Shown here one piece after another: positions 45,858-55,935 of a stretch of DNA of 64,000 bases; position 1 is the first letter of the stretch; each line of letters opens with the position of its first letter. The stretch is from Apium graveolens (lineage: Eukaryota > Streptophyta > Magnoliopsida > Apiales > Apiaceae). The notes beneath the pieces were generated by a model. The model was given only the letters and a program-made list of their open reading frames with translations. It was not told the DNA's origin and made no database searches. A program made the position numbers and the translations under genes. Location of the stretch: contig NW_027419819.1 of NCBI RefSeq assembly GCF_009905375.1, forward strand, positions 35,005 through 99,004. Reading direction: 5' to 3'.

Positions 45858-45898
45858 ATCTCCCCCAATTTATGTCTACTGGAATTGTAGCCATAAAT
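45858..45898 (-). promoter_or_regulatory. Polypurine tract and adjacent hairpin of Sirevirus C
   Basis: In sense orientation, ATTTATGGCTAC (45898-45887), a 7-nt loop and GTAGACATAAAT (45879-45868) form a 12-bp stem with one mismatch. TTGGGGGAGAT and the LTR follow at once. The block is nearly identical in D. Confidence 0.85.
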
Positions 45899-46043
45899 TA
45901 AGAGATACTTGATGATAACAAAACATCCTGAACATACATCTTTAAAGATAAATAGATAAACTGAAAGTGCCTCATTTAAACAAAATGTACAAGGTTTGGC
46001 TCACAGTCAATTCAAGATGCTCCTCTAGCCTGAGCAGATTTTT
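45899..46043 (-). other. 3' untranslated region of Sirevirus C
   Basis: This short non-coding stretch lies between the ORF3 stop and the hairpin and is conserved with D. Confidence 0.7.
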
Positions 46044-49000
46044 CTAGTTCCTTGAAGGTCTGGATCTTCTTCCAAGCTTTCTATTATTTTCCTCAATTTG
46101 ATTCTGGAGCTGCCTGTGGAATTCCAGTTCATCATATTTTGAGAGATCTAGCTTTTCTTGCATTTCCAAGAGAGTCTCATTGCTAGAGATACTCAGTTGA
46201 TCTTCTAATCTGAAGAATCTTCTCACACCCTTGTCATCCATGAACTCCATCAGCCAGTAGGGCCTTAGATGCACTCTTCTCCCTGTATATGGGATGATTA
46301 GTGTCTTTGGGAGTGCATCCTTAGCTCTAACACTCCTTAGCTCTTCAATCTTCTTCAATACCAGTCTTCTTGCAGTTACATTGAACCAGAAGTTTTTCTT
46401 GAAGGATGAATAGACTTTAATCAGCACAGCTTGGCTTTCTTGAAGAATCCTATGAAGTGGCCACTGAATCTCCCTTCCTCCTTTGTACTTGAACACCAAC
46501 CTTTCAGGTAGGTTTCTGTATGCATCAATTACCCTTACTTCATCCAGTTCATCCAGATAAAGAATTAGATCTGAAAATTCTTTGTTGTCACACAAGTACA
46601 AGTAGTCTCCCCTGTTGACCTTGAAATTGAGCTTTAACTACTGACTTGGATTTGAGAGGTGACAGCTTCACTTTCTTGACTGCCCTTGACTTTGTCCTTT
46701 TTGGCTTGCTAAGGATTGGTAAGTTGAAGTCAGGAATTGGTAGGTTATCCCACTCTATTGGCTCATCCTTTGGCACAATAGGTTCACCATGTATGTTCCT
46801 GTAGGGATCCACCACCCTTATGTCTTCAAATACCACAGAGGGCTTTGATGCTTGAGTTGTAGCTGGTGTGGATTCCTTAGGAAATTGATCTTCCAATTCC
46901 TTGTCAACAACATCCAGTTTTATTTTTGTTCTTCTAGCCAATTCTTTCTTCCTTGGGGATTTCTTCTGTTCTTTAATTTTCTTCTTTGATTCAGCAGCTT
47001 CAGATGGTTGAGAGGGAATTTGTTGAAAAGAGTTTACAGCCTGTAGCTTGGCCAAGATAGCAATCTGTTCTTTCTTTTGTTTAGACTTCTTTGCATCTAG
47101 AGCAGCTTGCCTCTTTTCCTGCTTTAATCTGGCTTTTTCTTCTTTCTTTGCTTGAGCAAATTGTGGATGTCCAGCTACCACGCAAATTTCCTTTCCACTT
47201 CTGAATATCTTAGCAATTCTCCTTTTTGAAGCTGAATCAGCTGGATCTTTATAGAAGACAATAGATCTTGACAGAAGCTTCTTTTCATCAGGCTTGGGTG
47301 TCTCATACACAGTTTGCATAGGGTTCTTCCCAGATGATTTAGGATAATTTTCCCTTGGTTTAATAATTGTTTCAGCCTTTGTAGACTTGATGCAAGAAGA
47401 TTGTCCTTTTTCCAGATAGTTCATGCTCATCTCATTCATACTGATTGGCTTGACATGAGAGTGATGGATGGCTGACTTAACTGGCTCCTTGACTAGTTCA
47501 AACTTTTTCTGTATCTCCTCATCAATCTTATTCTAGTTGATCAAACTCAACTTTCCTTTTTCAGCAACTTTCAAATTTGCTGTTGCTGCTGCTTTAATTA
47601 GATCTATACCATCTGCAACTGTTGGCTTGGAGACAGTAATTGAAGGTACAATTACTTTGCTGATTTGTACTTGAAGTTTCTCCCCCTCAGTTGGTCCTTT
47701 CTCCCCCTTACTTGATTCTCTCTCCCCCTTTTTGTTATCATCAAGTTGAGGAGTTAGACCTTGTCCTTTAGCCAATTGCATGAGAAGATTTGTTTGAGTC
47801 TGTTGATTTTGAAGAAGGATAGCCACTGAATTCTCAATAACTTGAACTCTGTCTTCCAGCTTGGCCAGCTTCTTTTCAGAATCTGATTCTCTCCTCAATC
47901 TTAGTAATAGATCTTGCATGGTACCATATGCATTACTGAATCCAGCTTCTCAGAATTGTATGTCTTCAAGTCAGCTATATCTCTTTTTAGTTCATCCACA
48001 CTCAAATTCTGTCTTAAGTGTTGAATCTTCATGAGATGTAGAGAGTCTAGGTGAGCTTGAAGAATGGCCTTGGTACCATCATCTGAAGTTTCCTGAAGGG
48101 CTTTTTGAATAGCCATCACTTGCTTGACCAAAGATACACCAAATTGACCTGGTGTAGATTCCTTTGTCCATGCCCATCCAGGTAAATTTGAAACAGAACT
48201 TGGGCCTTTATCTCCCCCTAAGTTCATGCTTCCATCCAAAGAAACAGAGTCATCATCATTAGAATTTACTCCAAATTCTTCAGATGGCTCACCAGCTTGA
48301 GAAGGCATCCTATTGACAGCAGCTTTATCTCTTTGAAGAGATTCTGAGGTGTGCACTAAATTCAAAGTCTGTTCTGCCTCCACATTGCCCTAAGCAGCCA
48401 ATAATTGATAGGCTGACACAGGATGAGTAAAAGTTTCATCATCCAAGGAAATGTTATCAATTTCAGCTTTGTAATGTTGCTGAAATTGTCTTTCCTTTTC
48501 AGCATCATCCACAATCATTGACTCACTAGCAATTGTTGGATCCACCCTTATTTCTCCTATACCTGCATTTCTCTCATAATCTCTCTTTTGTTGCATCAGG
48601 GTCTCACCCTGGCTCCCCACCCTCACACCCTCACCTTCACCTACTAAGGTAGGACTCCTCTCACTCACTTTTGCCAATCCTGAATAAATGGATTGCTGAG
48701 ATTCACTCTTTTCCTCTCCTTTTTCCTGGGAGCAACCCAGCCTCTCACTCAATACACTCTCCTCTCTCAGTCCTAAGAATGACTGTATTACCACTAAATC
48801 TTCTGCACTAGAAATAATTGAAGTTTGAAGTTGTGCAGAGACACTCGACGGATAAGTGATATCCATCGGGTGAGTGGTAAAGCTATCTGACGGATAACTG
48901 CTGTTAAGCTTATCCGTCGGGATACAATCACTACTCGACGGATGAGCAATATCCATCGAGAGAGTAGAAATGAATGAGGTGGGAAGAGAAACTATTGTTG

Positions 49001-50612
49001 ACTCTGTGTTGATTGAAGTTATTTGAGGCACATATGTCATAATAGTATCTGAAAGAATTGGCAAGTGAGCCAACAAATCATCTAAAAGATGATGCTCACT
49101 TGCACTAGATTTTGGCTTCCCCAACAGAGTTAAAGAAGGGGAATCAGGAATTGAAGTGTTTATCATATCCACTTCCATAGAGTTTGTTGGTGAGTATGGT
49201 GTTTCAGAGGCTTCTATTATAAGAGATTTTGGCTGTGACTCCACATTTATTGGAGCCACATCAAACTAAATTTGAGAAAGTACAGGGACTGTGTCTTTAG
49301 CACCAGTTTGCACTGTGTGTGTGCCCTGTGCATCCCCAATGGTTTTGGATTTCTTCTTTCTTTTGTAAGTTTGGGGTGAGCTTGTGTCCCTAACCCTTTT
49401 GGCCTGTGCTCTTGGCTAAGAGCTTTGTTCAATAGCCACATCCTTTTGGGAGGATGCAGCTAGAAGTGAGCTTTTGTCCTTTTTAAGCACTGCAGTTTGT
49501 TGGAAAACTACAGTGTGGCTAGGCTGGGATTCACTCAACTCTCCAACCTTATCCTTGGGGTTTCTTTGATATTCACCTCTTCCCTCACCTAACTGACCCT
49601 CCTTCACACTCCCCTCTTTGGCTTTGGTGGATTTTTCAACTAGTACCTTTCGAGAGATACCAGAGGGGGTTTTCTTTGACTTGGATTTAGAAATTATAGT
49701 TGTTTTGGCAGCTTTGGTAGGCAACTGTTTGGTCATTGTCACAGTTGCCATAGTTACTCCTGAACTCAAAGAAATTGAGAAGATTGGAATAGTTGAGGGT
49801 ATGGATGAACTTACCTCACTTACCTGAGGTGTCTGCATTACAGGAAAGTAGAACATTGGCACATCCCTATGATGGTTGGCTCTGTTCAAATCTGCAATGA
49901 TTCCTCTCTCTTGAACCCAACAAGCTAATTTGTTGTTTGGGTTCTCAAGTACAATCTCTTGACAAAGATGGTTAGCCAATATCATGAAAAATCTAGCATA
50001 ATATACATTCTTTCCCCTTTTGGCTAACTCACCTAGTTTAAAACCTAACTCATACACGACAAGGTCACTGAAATTGTAAAATTTATCTGTAACTAACATG
50101 TATAGCATGTTAAGCATGGAAATGTTCACAAAATCAAAATTACTGATTTTTCCAGAGAAAACTTTAGTCACAACATTACACATGAAACTTCATTCCTTCC
50201 TAAGACCTAATCTTCTAATATCACTTAGCTTAGTAGTAGAAAGTGCATAATGCATGGAATTAAGCATATTGATAATATCAGTGTCATTGTGTGGTGAAGT
50301 TACATTATCATCAGGAATTTTGAAACATGCTTTTATTACATCACTATTGATACAGAACTCATTACCTTTGATAGTTAGAGTGATGGTTTTGTCAGTAGAG
50401 TTGTAGATTGCAGTGGTCCATATTTCTTCAACAACTTCACAGAAAATTGTGGGTGTTTTAAGCATGGTATAACTTAACTTGCAGTTCTTCACAAAGTCCA
50501 TCATCTTGTGAGAGTCTTCTGATTGCTGAATACCCTTATTGACCAAAGCAGTGAAGTTGTTCTTCTCATAAATGAACCCAGTCTGAGACATAATCTTTAC
50601 TACAGGTGCCAT
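46044..50612 (-). pseudogene. ORF3 (post-pol, 'envelope-like') of Sirevirus C
   Basis: It begins MAPVVKIMSQTGFIYEKNN at 50612 and ends ENNRKLGRRSRPSRN at 46044. The order is: a helical N-terminal domain (about 50612-49900, with VVEEIWTTAIYNSTDKTI, MLYMLVTDKFYNFSDLVVYE and FFMILANHLCQEIV); a long Ser/Thr/Lys-rich middle; a charged helical segment (48383-47533); a Lys-rich stretch; and a C-terminal domain (46601-46044, WPLHRILQESQAVLIKVYSS then YTGRRVHLRPYWLMEF). Breaks versus D include TGG-to-TGA at 50190-50192, CAG-to-TAG at 48390-48392 and shifts near 49,430, 49,250, 47,910, 47,440-47,530 and 46,600. I see no signal peptide or membrane helix, so an envelope role is unsupported; the function is unknown. 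Confidence 0.85.
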
Positions 50613-51134
50613 TGTTAGAGAATGAAAGCTTGAAGAGAAAGAAAATATTTGCTTGAGAGTGAATGAAATAAAAGCAGTTGAATTTGAGAATGATAAAAGA
50701 AAATAATTGGAATAAAATAAGCTTTTATACTATCTCAAAAACAACGGATGAAAATAATAAAGAAAAGTAAATTACCCAATAGAAATTGCCTAAAATGGCC
50801 GTTTAAAAAAAATAAACTATAAAAATTCCACCCATTATCCGTCGTGTAATGCTTACAAACTGTAAGTATACTCGATGGATAATGTTCAGGGAATTAACGG
50901 TTAAGATTTAGACAATTCGACGGATGAGGATAAACTGTTATCCGTCGAGTTTTAAAAGATTCCAGAAAAGTAATTGATTTTTATTTGCAAATAGTATATC
51001 GACGGATGACTCAACTCGATGGATAATGGTCATCCGTTGAGATGCAAATTTTGACTTAGCCAAAATTTCATCCATGACTAAAAATCAGCTAAATTTCTGG
51101 CTACCTTTCAACTTGCAAAATAACTCAGACAAAT
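50613..51134 (-). promoter_or_regulatory. Pol-ORF3 spacer of Sirevirus C with inverted ATCCGTCGA pairs
   Basis: The spacer holds seven ATCCGTCGA-like words in alternating orientation between 50,838 and 51,040, forming pairs such as CGACGGATGAC/GTCATCCGTTG. It precedes the ORF3 start. It could shape the RNA or drive separate expression of ORF3; that is inference. Confidence 0.6.
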
Positions 51135-54100
51135 TCAAGAGTAATTAAGCATACCTAACTCACTTACCAACCTTGAAAAGGTGGATTCATCCAGTGGCTT
51201 GGTAAAGATATCTGCAAGTTGCTTCTCACTTGGAACAAAATGTAACTCTACAGTGCCATTCATTACATGTTCCCTTATGAAATGGTACTTGATGTCTATG
51301 TGCTTTGTCTCTGAATGTTGCACTGGATTTTCAGTGATGGCAATTGCACTTGTGTTATCACAGAAAATAGGAATCCTCTCAACTTGCAAACCATAGTCTA
51401 GCAATTGATTTTTCATCCATAAAATCTATGCACAGCAACTGCCAGAAGCAATATATTCAGCTTCAGCTGTAGAAGTAGAAACTGAATTTTGCTTTTTACT
51501 GAACCAGGACACAAGCTTGTTTCCTAGAAATTGACAAGTTCCTGTTGTGCTCTTTCTGTCAATTCTGCAACCTGCATAATCTGCATCTGAATAACCAGTT
51601 AGATCAAAACCAGAATCTCTAGGATACCAAATGCCAAGTTTTGGTGTTCCCTTGAGATATTTGAAAATTCTCTTAATAGCTATCAAGTGAGATTCTCTAG
51701 GATCAGCCTGAAATCTTGCACATAAACATGTAGCAAACATTATATCTGGCCTACTAGCTGTTAAGTACAGAAGTGAGCCAACCATGCCTCTATAGCTTGA
51801 AATATCCACAGACTTTTCAGTAGTGTTTAATTCTAGCTTAGTTGCAGTGGCCATGGGAGTTTTTGCAGATGTGCAATCCATTAGATCAAACTTCTTTAGA
51901 AGATCAAAAATATATTTAGTTTAACTAATGAATATTCCATCACTAACTTGCTTAACTTGTAAACCAAGAAAGTAAGTTAGTTCTCCCATCATACTCATTT
52001 CATACTTACTTTGCATTAGTTTGGCAAACTTTTTACAAAGTTTCTCATCTGTAGAGCCAAAAATAATATCATCTACATAAATTTGAACAAGTATGCTAGA
52101 GCCATTGACATTTCTGAAAAATAAAGTTTTATCTACAGTACCTCTTGTGAAGTGATTTTCCAAAAGGAACTTTGATAAAGTGTCATACCAGGCTCTAGGT
52201 GCTTGCTTCAGTCCATAAAGTGCTTTCAGTAGATAATAGACATACTCTGGAAAATTTAGATCTTCAAAGCCAGGAGGCTGACTAACATACACTTCTTCCT
52301 CCAAATCTCCATTCAGAAAGGCACTTTTGACATCCATTTGGTAGACCTTGAAATTGGCATGGGCTGCATAGGCTAAGAAGATTCTGATGGCTTCAAGTCT
52401 TGCAACAGGAGCAAATGTTTCATCAAAATCTATTCTTTCTTGCTGGCAATAGCCTTTAGCAACCAATCTGGCTTTCTTCCTTACTACTATGCCATTTTCA
52501 TCCATCTTATTTCTGAATACCCGTTTGGTGTCTATTGGATTCTTTCCTTTTGGCTTGGGTACCAGCTTCCATACTTTATTCCTTTCAAATTGGATTAGCT
52601 CCTCCTGTATAGCTAAAATCCAATCAGGATCTAACAAGGCTTCTTCTACCTTCTTTGGTTCTTCCTTTGATAGAAAGCTGCTGTATAGACATTCTTCTTG
52701 AGTTGCTCTCCTGGTTTGAACTCTAGAAGAAACATCACCAATAATCAGTTCAAAGGGGTGATCTTTTGTCCATTTCCTTGGTTGAGGTAGATTAGCTTTA
52801 GATGAAGAGACCTCAATGTTTTCTTGATGTGTGATTGAGTTTTGATTGCTGGAAACTCCCCCTGAGTTTGAGGATCTTTGATTTGAGAAAGGGGTACTTT
52901 CTATGGGTGATCTACCTTGACTTCCTGCTCCTTTAGATAACTCGACGGATGGTGAATTTTGAGTACCGACGGATGAGGCAGGTTGTCTTCCGACGGATAA
53001 CACAGATTGCCTTCCGACGGATGAAGCATTATGTAACTCGACGGATGTTGAGTTTTGTGCTTCATTGGTGGTAGATTTGTCTGCATTATCCTTAGACACT
53101 GTTTCTTGATCACTCTCATCATCACTTTCATCACTGACCATCTCAACATTGTCGAATTTGAGGCTCTCATGGTAATCTCCATCTTTCAGTCCTTTAATCT
53201 TTTTATCATCAAACACAACATGTATAGATTCCACAACAATGTTGGTTCTTAGATTGTAGACTCTTATATGCTTTACCAACAGCATATCCAAAAAAAATTC
53301 CTTCATCTGCTTTAGCATCAAACTTCCCATTTTGATCAGTTTGATTTCTCAGAATATAGCATTTACAGCCAAAGACATGAAAAAAGTTTAGAGTTGGATT
53401 CTTGTTCTTGAACAATTGATAATGAGTCATGCATCTTGCTTGATTAATCAGAGAGATGTTCTGAGTGTAGCATGCAGTGTTTATAGCTTCAGCCCATAAA
53501 TATGTTGGTAATTTTGATTCTTCAAGCATTGTCCTTGCAGCTTCAATAAGTAATCGGTTCTTCCTTTCCACTACTCCATTCTGTTGTGGAGTCCTGGATA
53601 CTGACAATTCATGTAAGATTCCATTTTCCTCACAAAATGCTCTCATGACATAGTTCTCGAACTCAGTTCCATTGTCACTCCTGATTCTTCTAACTTTGAA
53701 ATCAGGATGATTGTTAACTTGCCTTATGTGATTGATGATGATTTCACTAGCCTCATCTTTAGACTTTAGGAAATATATCCAAGAGAACTTTGAAAAATCA
53801 TCTACAATTACTAGGCAAAATCTAATCTTTGAAATTGACAATACATTGACCGGTCCAAACAGGTCCATGTGAAGCAGTTGCAGAGACTCTTCAATTGCTG
53901 AATTAACTTTCTTCCTGAATGATGCTTTGATCTGCTTCCCTTTTTGGCAGGCATCACACAGTCCATCCTTTGTAAACTCCACTAGAGGAATGCCTCTTAC
54001 TAGTTCTTTCTTCACCAGCTCATTCATGGTCTTGAAGTTTAAATGGGATAGCTTCTTGTGCCATAGCCAACTTTCATCTTGACTTGTTTTACTAGAGAAG

Positions 54101-54480
54101 ACAAATTACAGATTCTGCTTTAGTTGAGTTGAAGTCAGCTAGGTACACATTTCCTCTTCTCACACCAGTGAGAACCACTTTGTTATTTTGATTATTAGTC
54201 ACAACACAGGCTTCTTTGTTGAAGGTTACTGAGTTGTCTTTGTCACAAAGCTGGCTGATACTCAACAGATTGTGTTTGAGACCATCCACTAAGGCAACCT
54301 CTTCAATGATGACATTGTCCTTTGAAATCAAGCCATATCCCACAGTATAACATTTGTTGTCATCTCCAAAAGTAATACTTGGGCCAGCTCTCTCTTCAAA
54401 CTCTGTGAGCAGGGTAGAATCACCAGTCATGTGTCTTGAACAGCCACTATCCAAGTACCAAAGATTCCTTCTGTTTCCCT
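51135..54480 (-). pseudogene. Pol polyprotein (PR-IN-RT-RH) of Sirevirus C, nearly complete but broken
   Basis: Reading down: protease MDSGCSRHMTGDSTLL (54454); integrase (54027-53209) with LCDACQKGKQIKASF, IVDDFSKFSW, RSDNGTEF and PQQNGVVERKNR, so all three DDE residues are present; a variable linker encoding repeated SVGRQ/SVEL; reverse transcriptase (about 52,650-51,921) with [43 protein letters not shown] and [11 protein letters not shown]; and RNase H (51881-51135) with SDADYAGCRIDRKS, STAEAEYIASG and CDNTSA, ending LGMLNYS. Breaks are frameshifts near 54,060 and 53,270, and CAA-to-stop changes at 51921-51923 and 51426-51428. Element D has Gln codons at both stop positions. The catalytic motifs themselves are intact. 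Confidence 0.92.
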
Positions 54481-54700
54481 ACACACATCAAAATCAAATC
54501 AAGTTGATTTTGGTACCCAAGTTTCCGTGGGTCCTGCCTTGTTAGCTTTCTTCTTTTGTTTCTTAGGTTTTATCTCATTTGACTTAGGAATTTCAGATTC
54601 TTCCTTAGTCAATTGGGTTGTACCTTTGAAACCACTAAATGCAACAGAATTATCATGCATGTTATGGCTAACAGGAAATGGCATGCTTAGTGAAAACATG
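54481..54700 (-). pseudogene. Gag C-terminal stub of Sirevirus C
   Basis: Reading down from 54700: MFSLSMPFPVSHNMHDNSV, then KPKKQKKKANKAGPTETWVP, like the GPNQVWVPKK gag end of element N. It is cut abruptly at 54700 by the 3' LTR of D. The rest of gag and the 5' LTR of C should lie beyond D, outside the window. Confidence 0.78.
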
Positions 54701-55746
54701 TGTTAGTCCCTTAACAATATAGCAAGAATTACAGAAGGGTGGTTGAATGGAATTCTTGAACCTTTTTCTTCAAATAAAAATGTTCAACTCGATTATGGAT
54801 ATATTTATTTTGATTAGCACAATGCGGAATGTAAACTTGAATGAATCAAAACATAAGTAATTAAAAACAAGAGTCTTTAAAAACTTTCTGGTGGATTTAA
54901 ACAATTCCACCAGAGATATATTTAATATATCGAGAGGACTCTGTGTGCAGAAATGCTCACAGCTGCTTACACAAAAATAGAACTGCTAAGAACACAGGAA
55001 ATGCTAAAGATAGTGCTTACAAAGATTTCTCTGTTGTTGTTTCTTAGCTATCTCAGATATTTTTCTATTTGCTACTCTCTTGGTTTATATATTACCAAGA
55101 TTACAAAGTAAAAAGAACTGAACAAATATAAAATCTAACAGTCTTGATCTTTGCTGCTTTTCGTCCTCTATTACCCAGTTAATGGGCTTCCACAGTGTAC
55201 TTGTATCTAACTCAACGGCTGTGTGTCAGCTTTCACTATTCAACTGATGTTTGAATCTTGATATTATCATCTGTCAACTTTCAGATCATCCGTCGAGGAC
55301 TTAATTGATCATCCGTCGACTGCTATGTTAAACATCCGTTGATAGTCATTTGATCATCCGTCGAAGCTTTGTTAAGCATCCGTTGGTAGCTATTTTGGTC
55401 ATCCGTCGAAGCTTTGTTAATCATCCGTTGGTAGCTATTTTGGCACTTGACTTCATTTCACTTATACAGAATTACAAGAAATTGCTTATGTACAGTTAAT
55501 CAACCTATTATGCTTATCTAGTTAAAGTCAACATGACTTATATGTTACTCCAGATTCTATACAAAGGTGCATACAACACTGTGCTACATACTTATTATTA
55601 CATAAGCTACTCACTCGATGGATAATAAGTTAATCATCCGTCAGGACTATAATTCTTATCCGTCGAGTGCTACATTATTTCACTAAGTAAAATCTACTTA
55701 GATGTTTTGTTTAGGTAAACATCAAGTACCCAACATATTCACAACA
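54701..55746 (-). repeat. 3' LTR of Sirevirus D (1,046 bp)
   Basis: On the minus strand it starts TGTTGTGAATATG at 55746 and ends GGGACTAACA at 54701. It is the same family as the C LTR. It carries a 45-bp tandem duplication (55354-55398 and 55399-55443) absent from C, each unit with ATCCGTCGA and CATCCGTTGG words. The candidate target duplication beside it is ACATG (54696-54700). Confidence 0.92.
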
Positions 55747-55787
55747 ATCTCCCCCAATTTATGTCTACTGGAATTGTAGCCATAAAT
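55747..55787 (-). promoter_or_regulatory. Polypurine tract and adjacent hairpin of Sirevirus D
   Basis: The arrangement is the same as in C: stem arms at 55757-55768 and 55776-55787 around a 7-nt loop, then TTGGGGGAGAT and the LTR. Confidence 0.85.
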
Positions 55788-55935
55788 TAAGAGATACTTG
55801 ATAATAACAAAACATCCTAAACATATATCTTTAAAGATAAGTAGATAAAACTGAAAGTGCTTCAATTTAAACAAAAATGTACAAGGTTTGGCTCACAGTC
55901 AGTTCAAGATGCTCCTCTAGTCTGCGCAGATTTTT

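Noticed and set aside
54701..55746. This LTR as the 5' LTR of element C
   Set aside because: No tRNA primer site adjoins it at 54700; instead a gag C-terminus is cut there. Its polypurine tract and ORF3 lie on the 55,747 side, so it is the 3' LTR of D.
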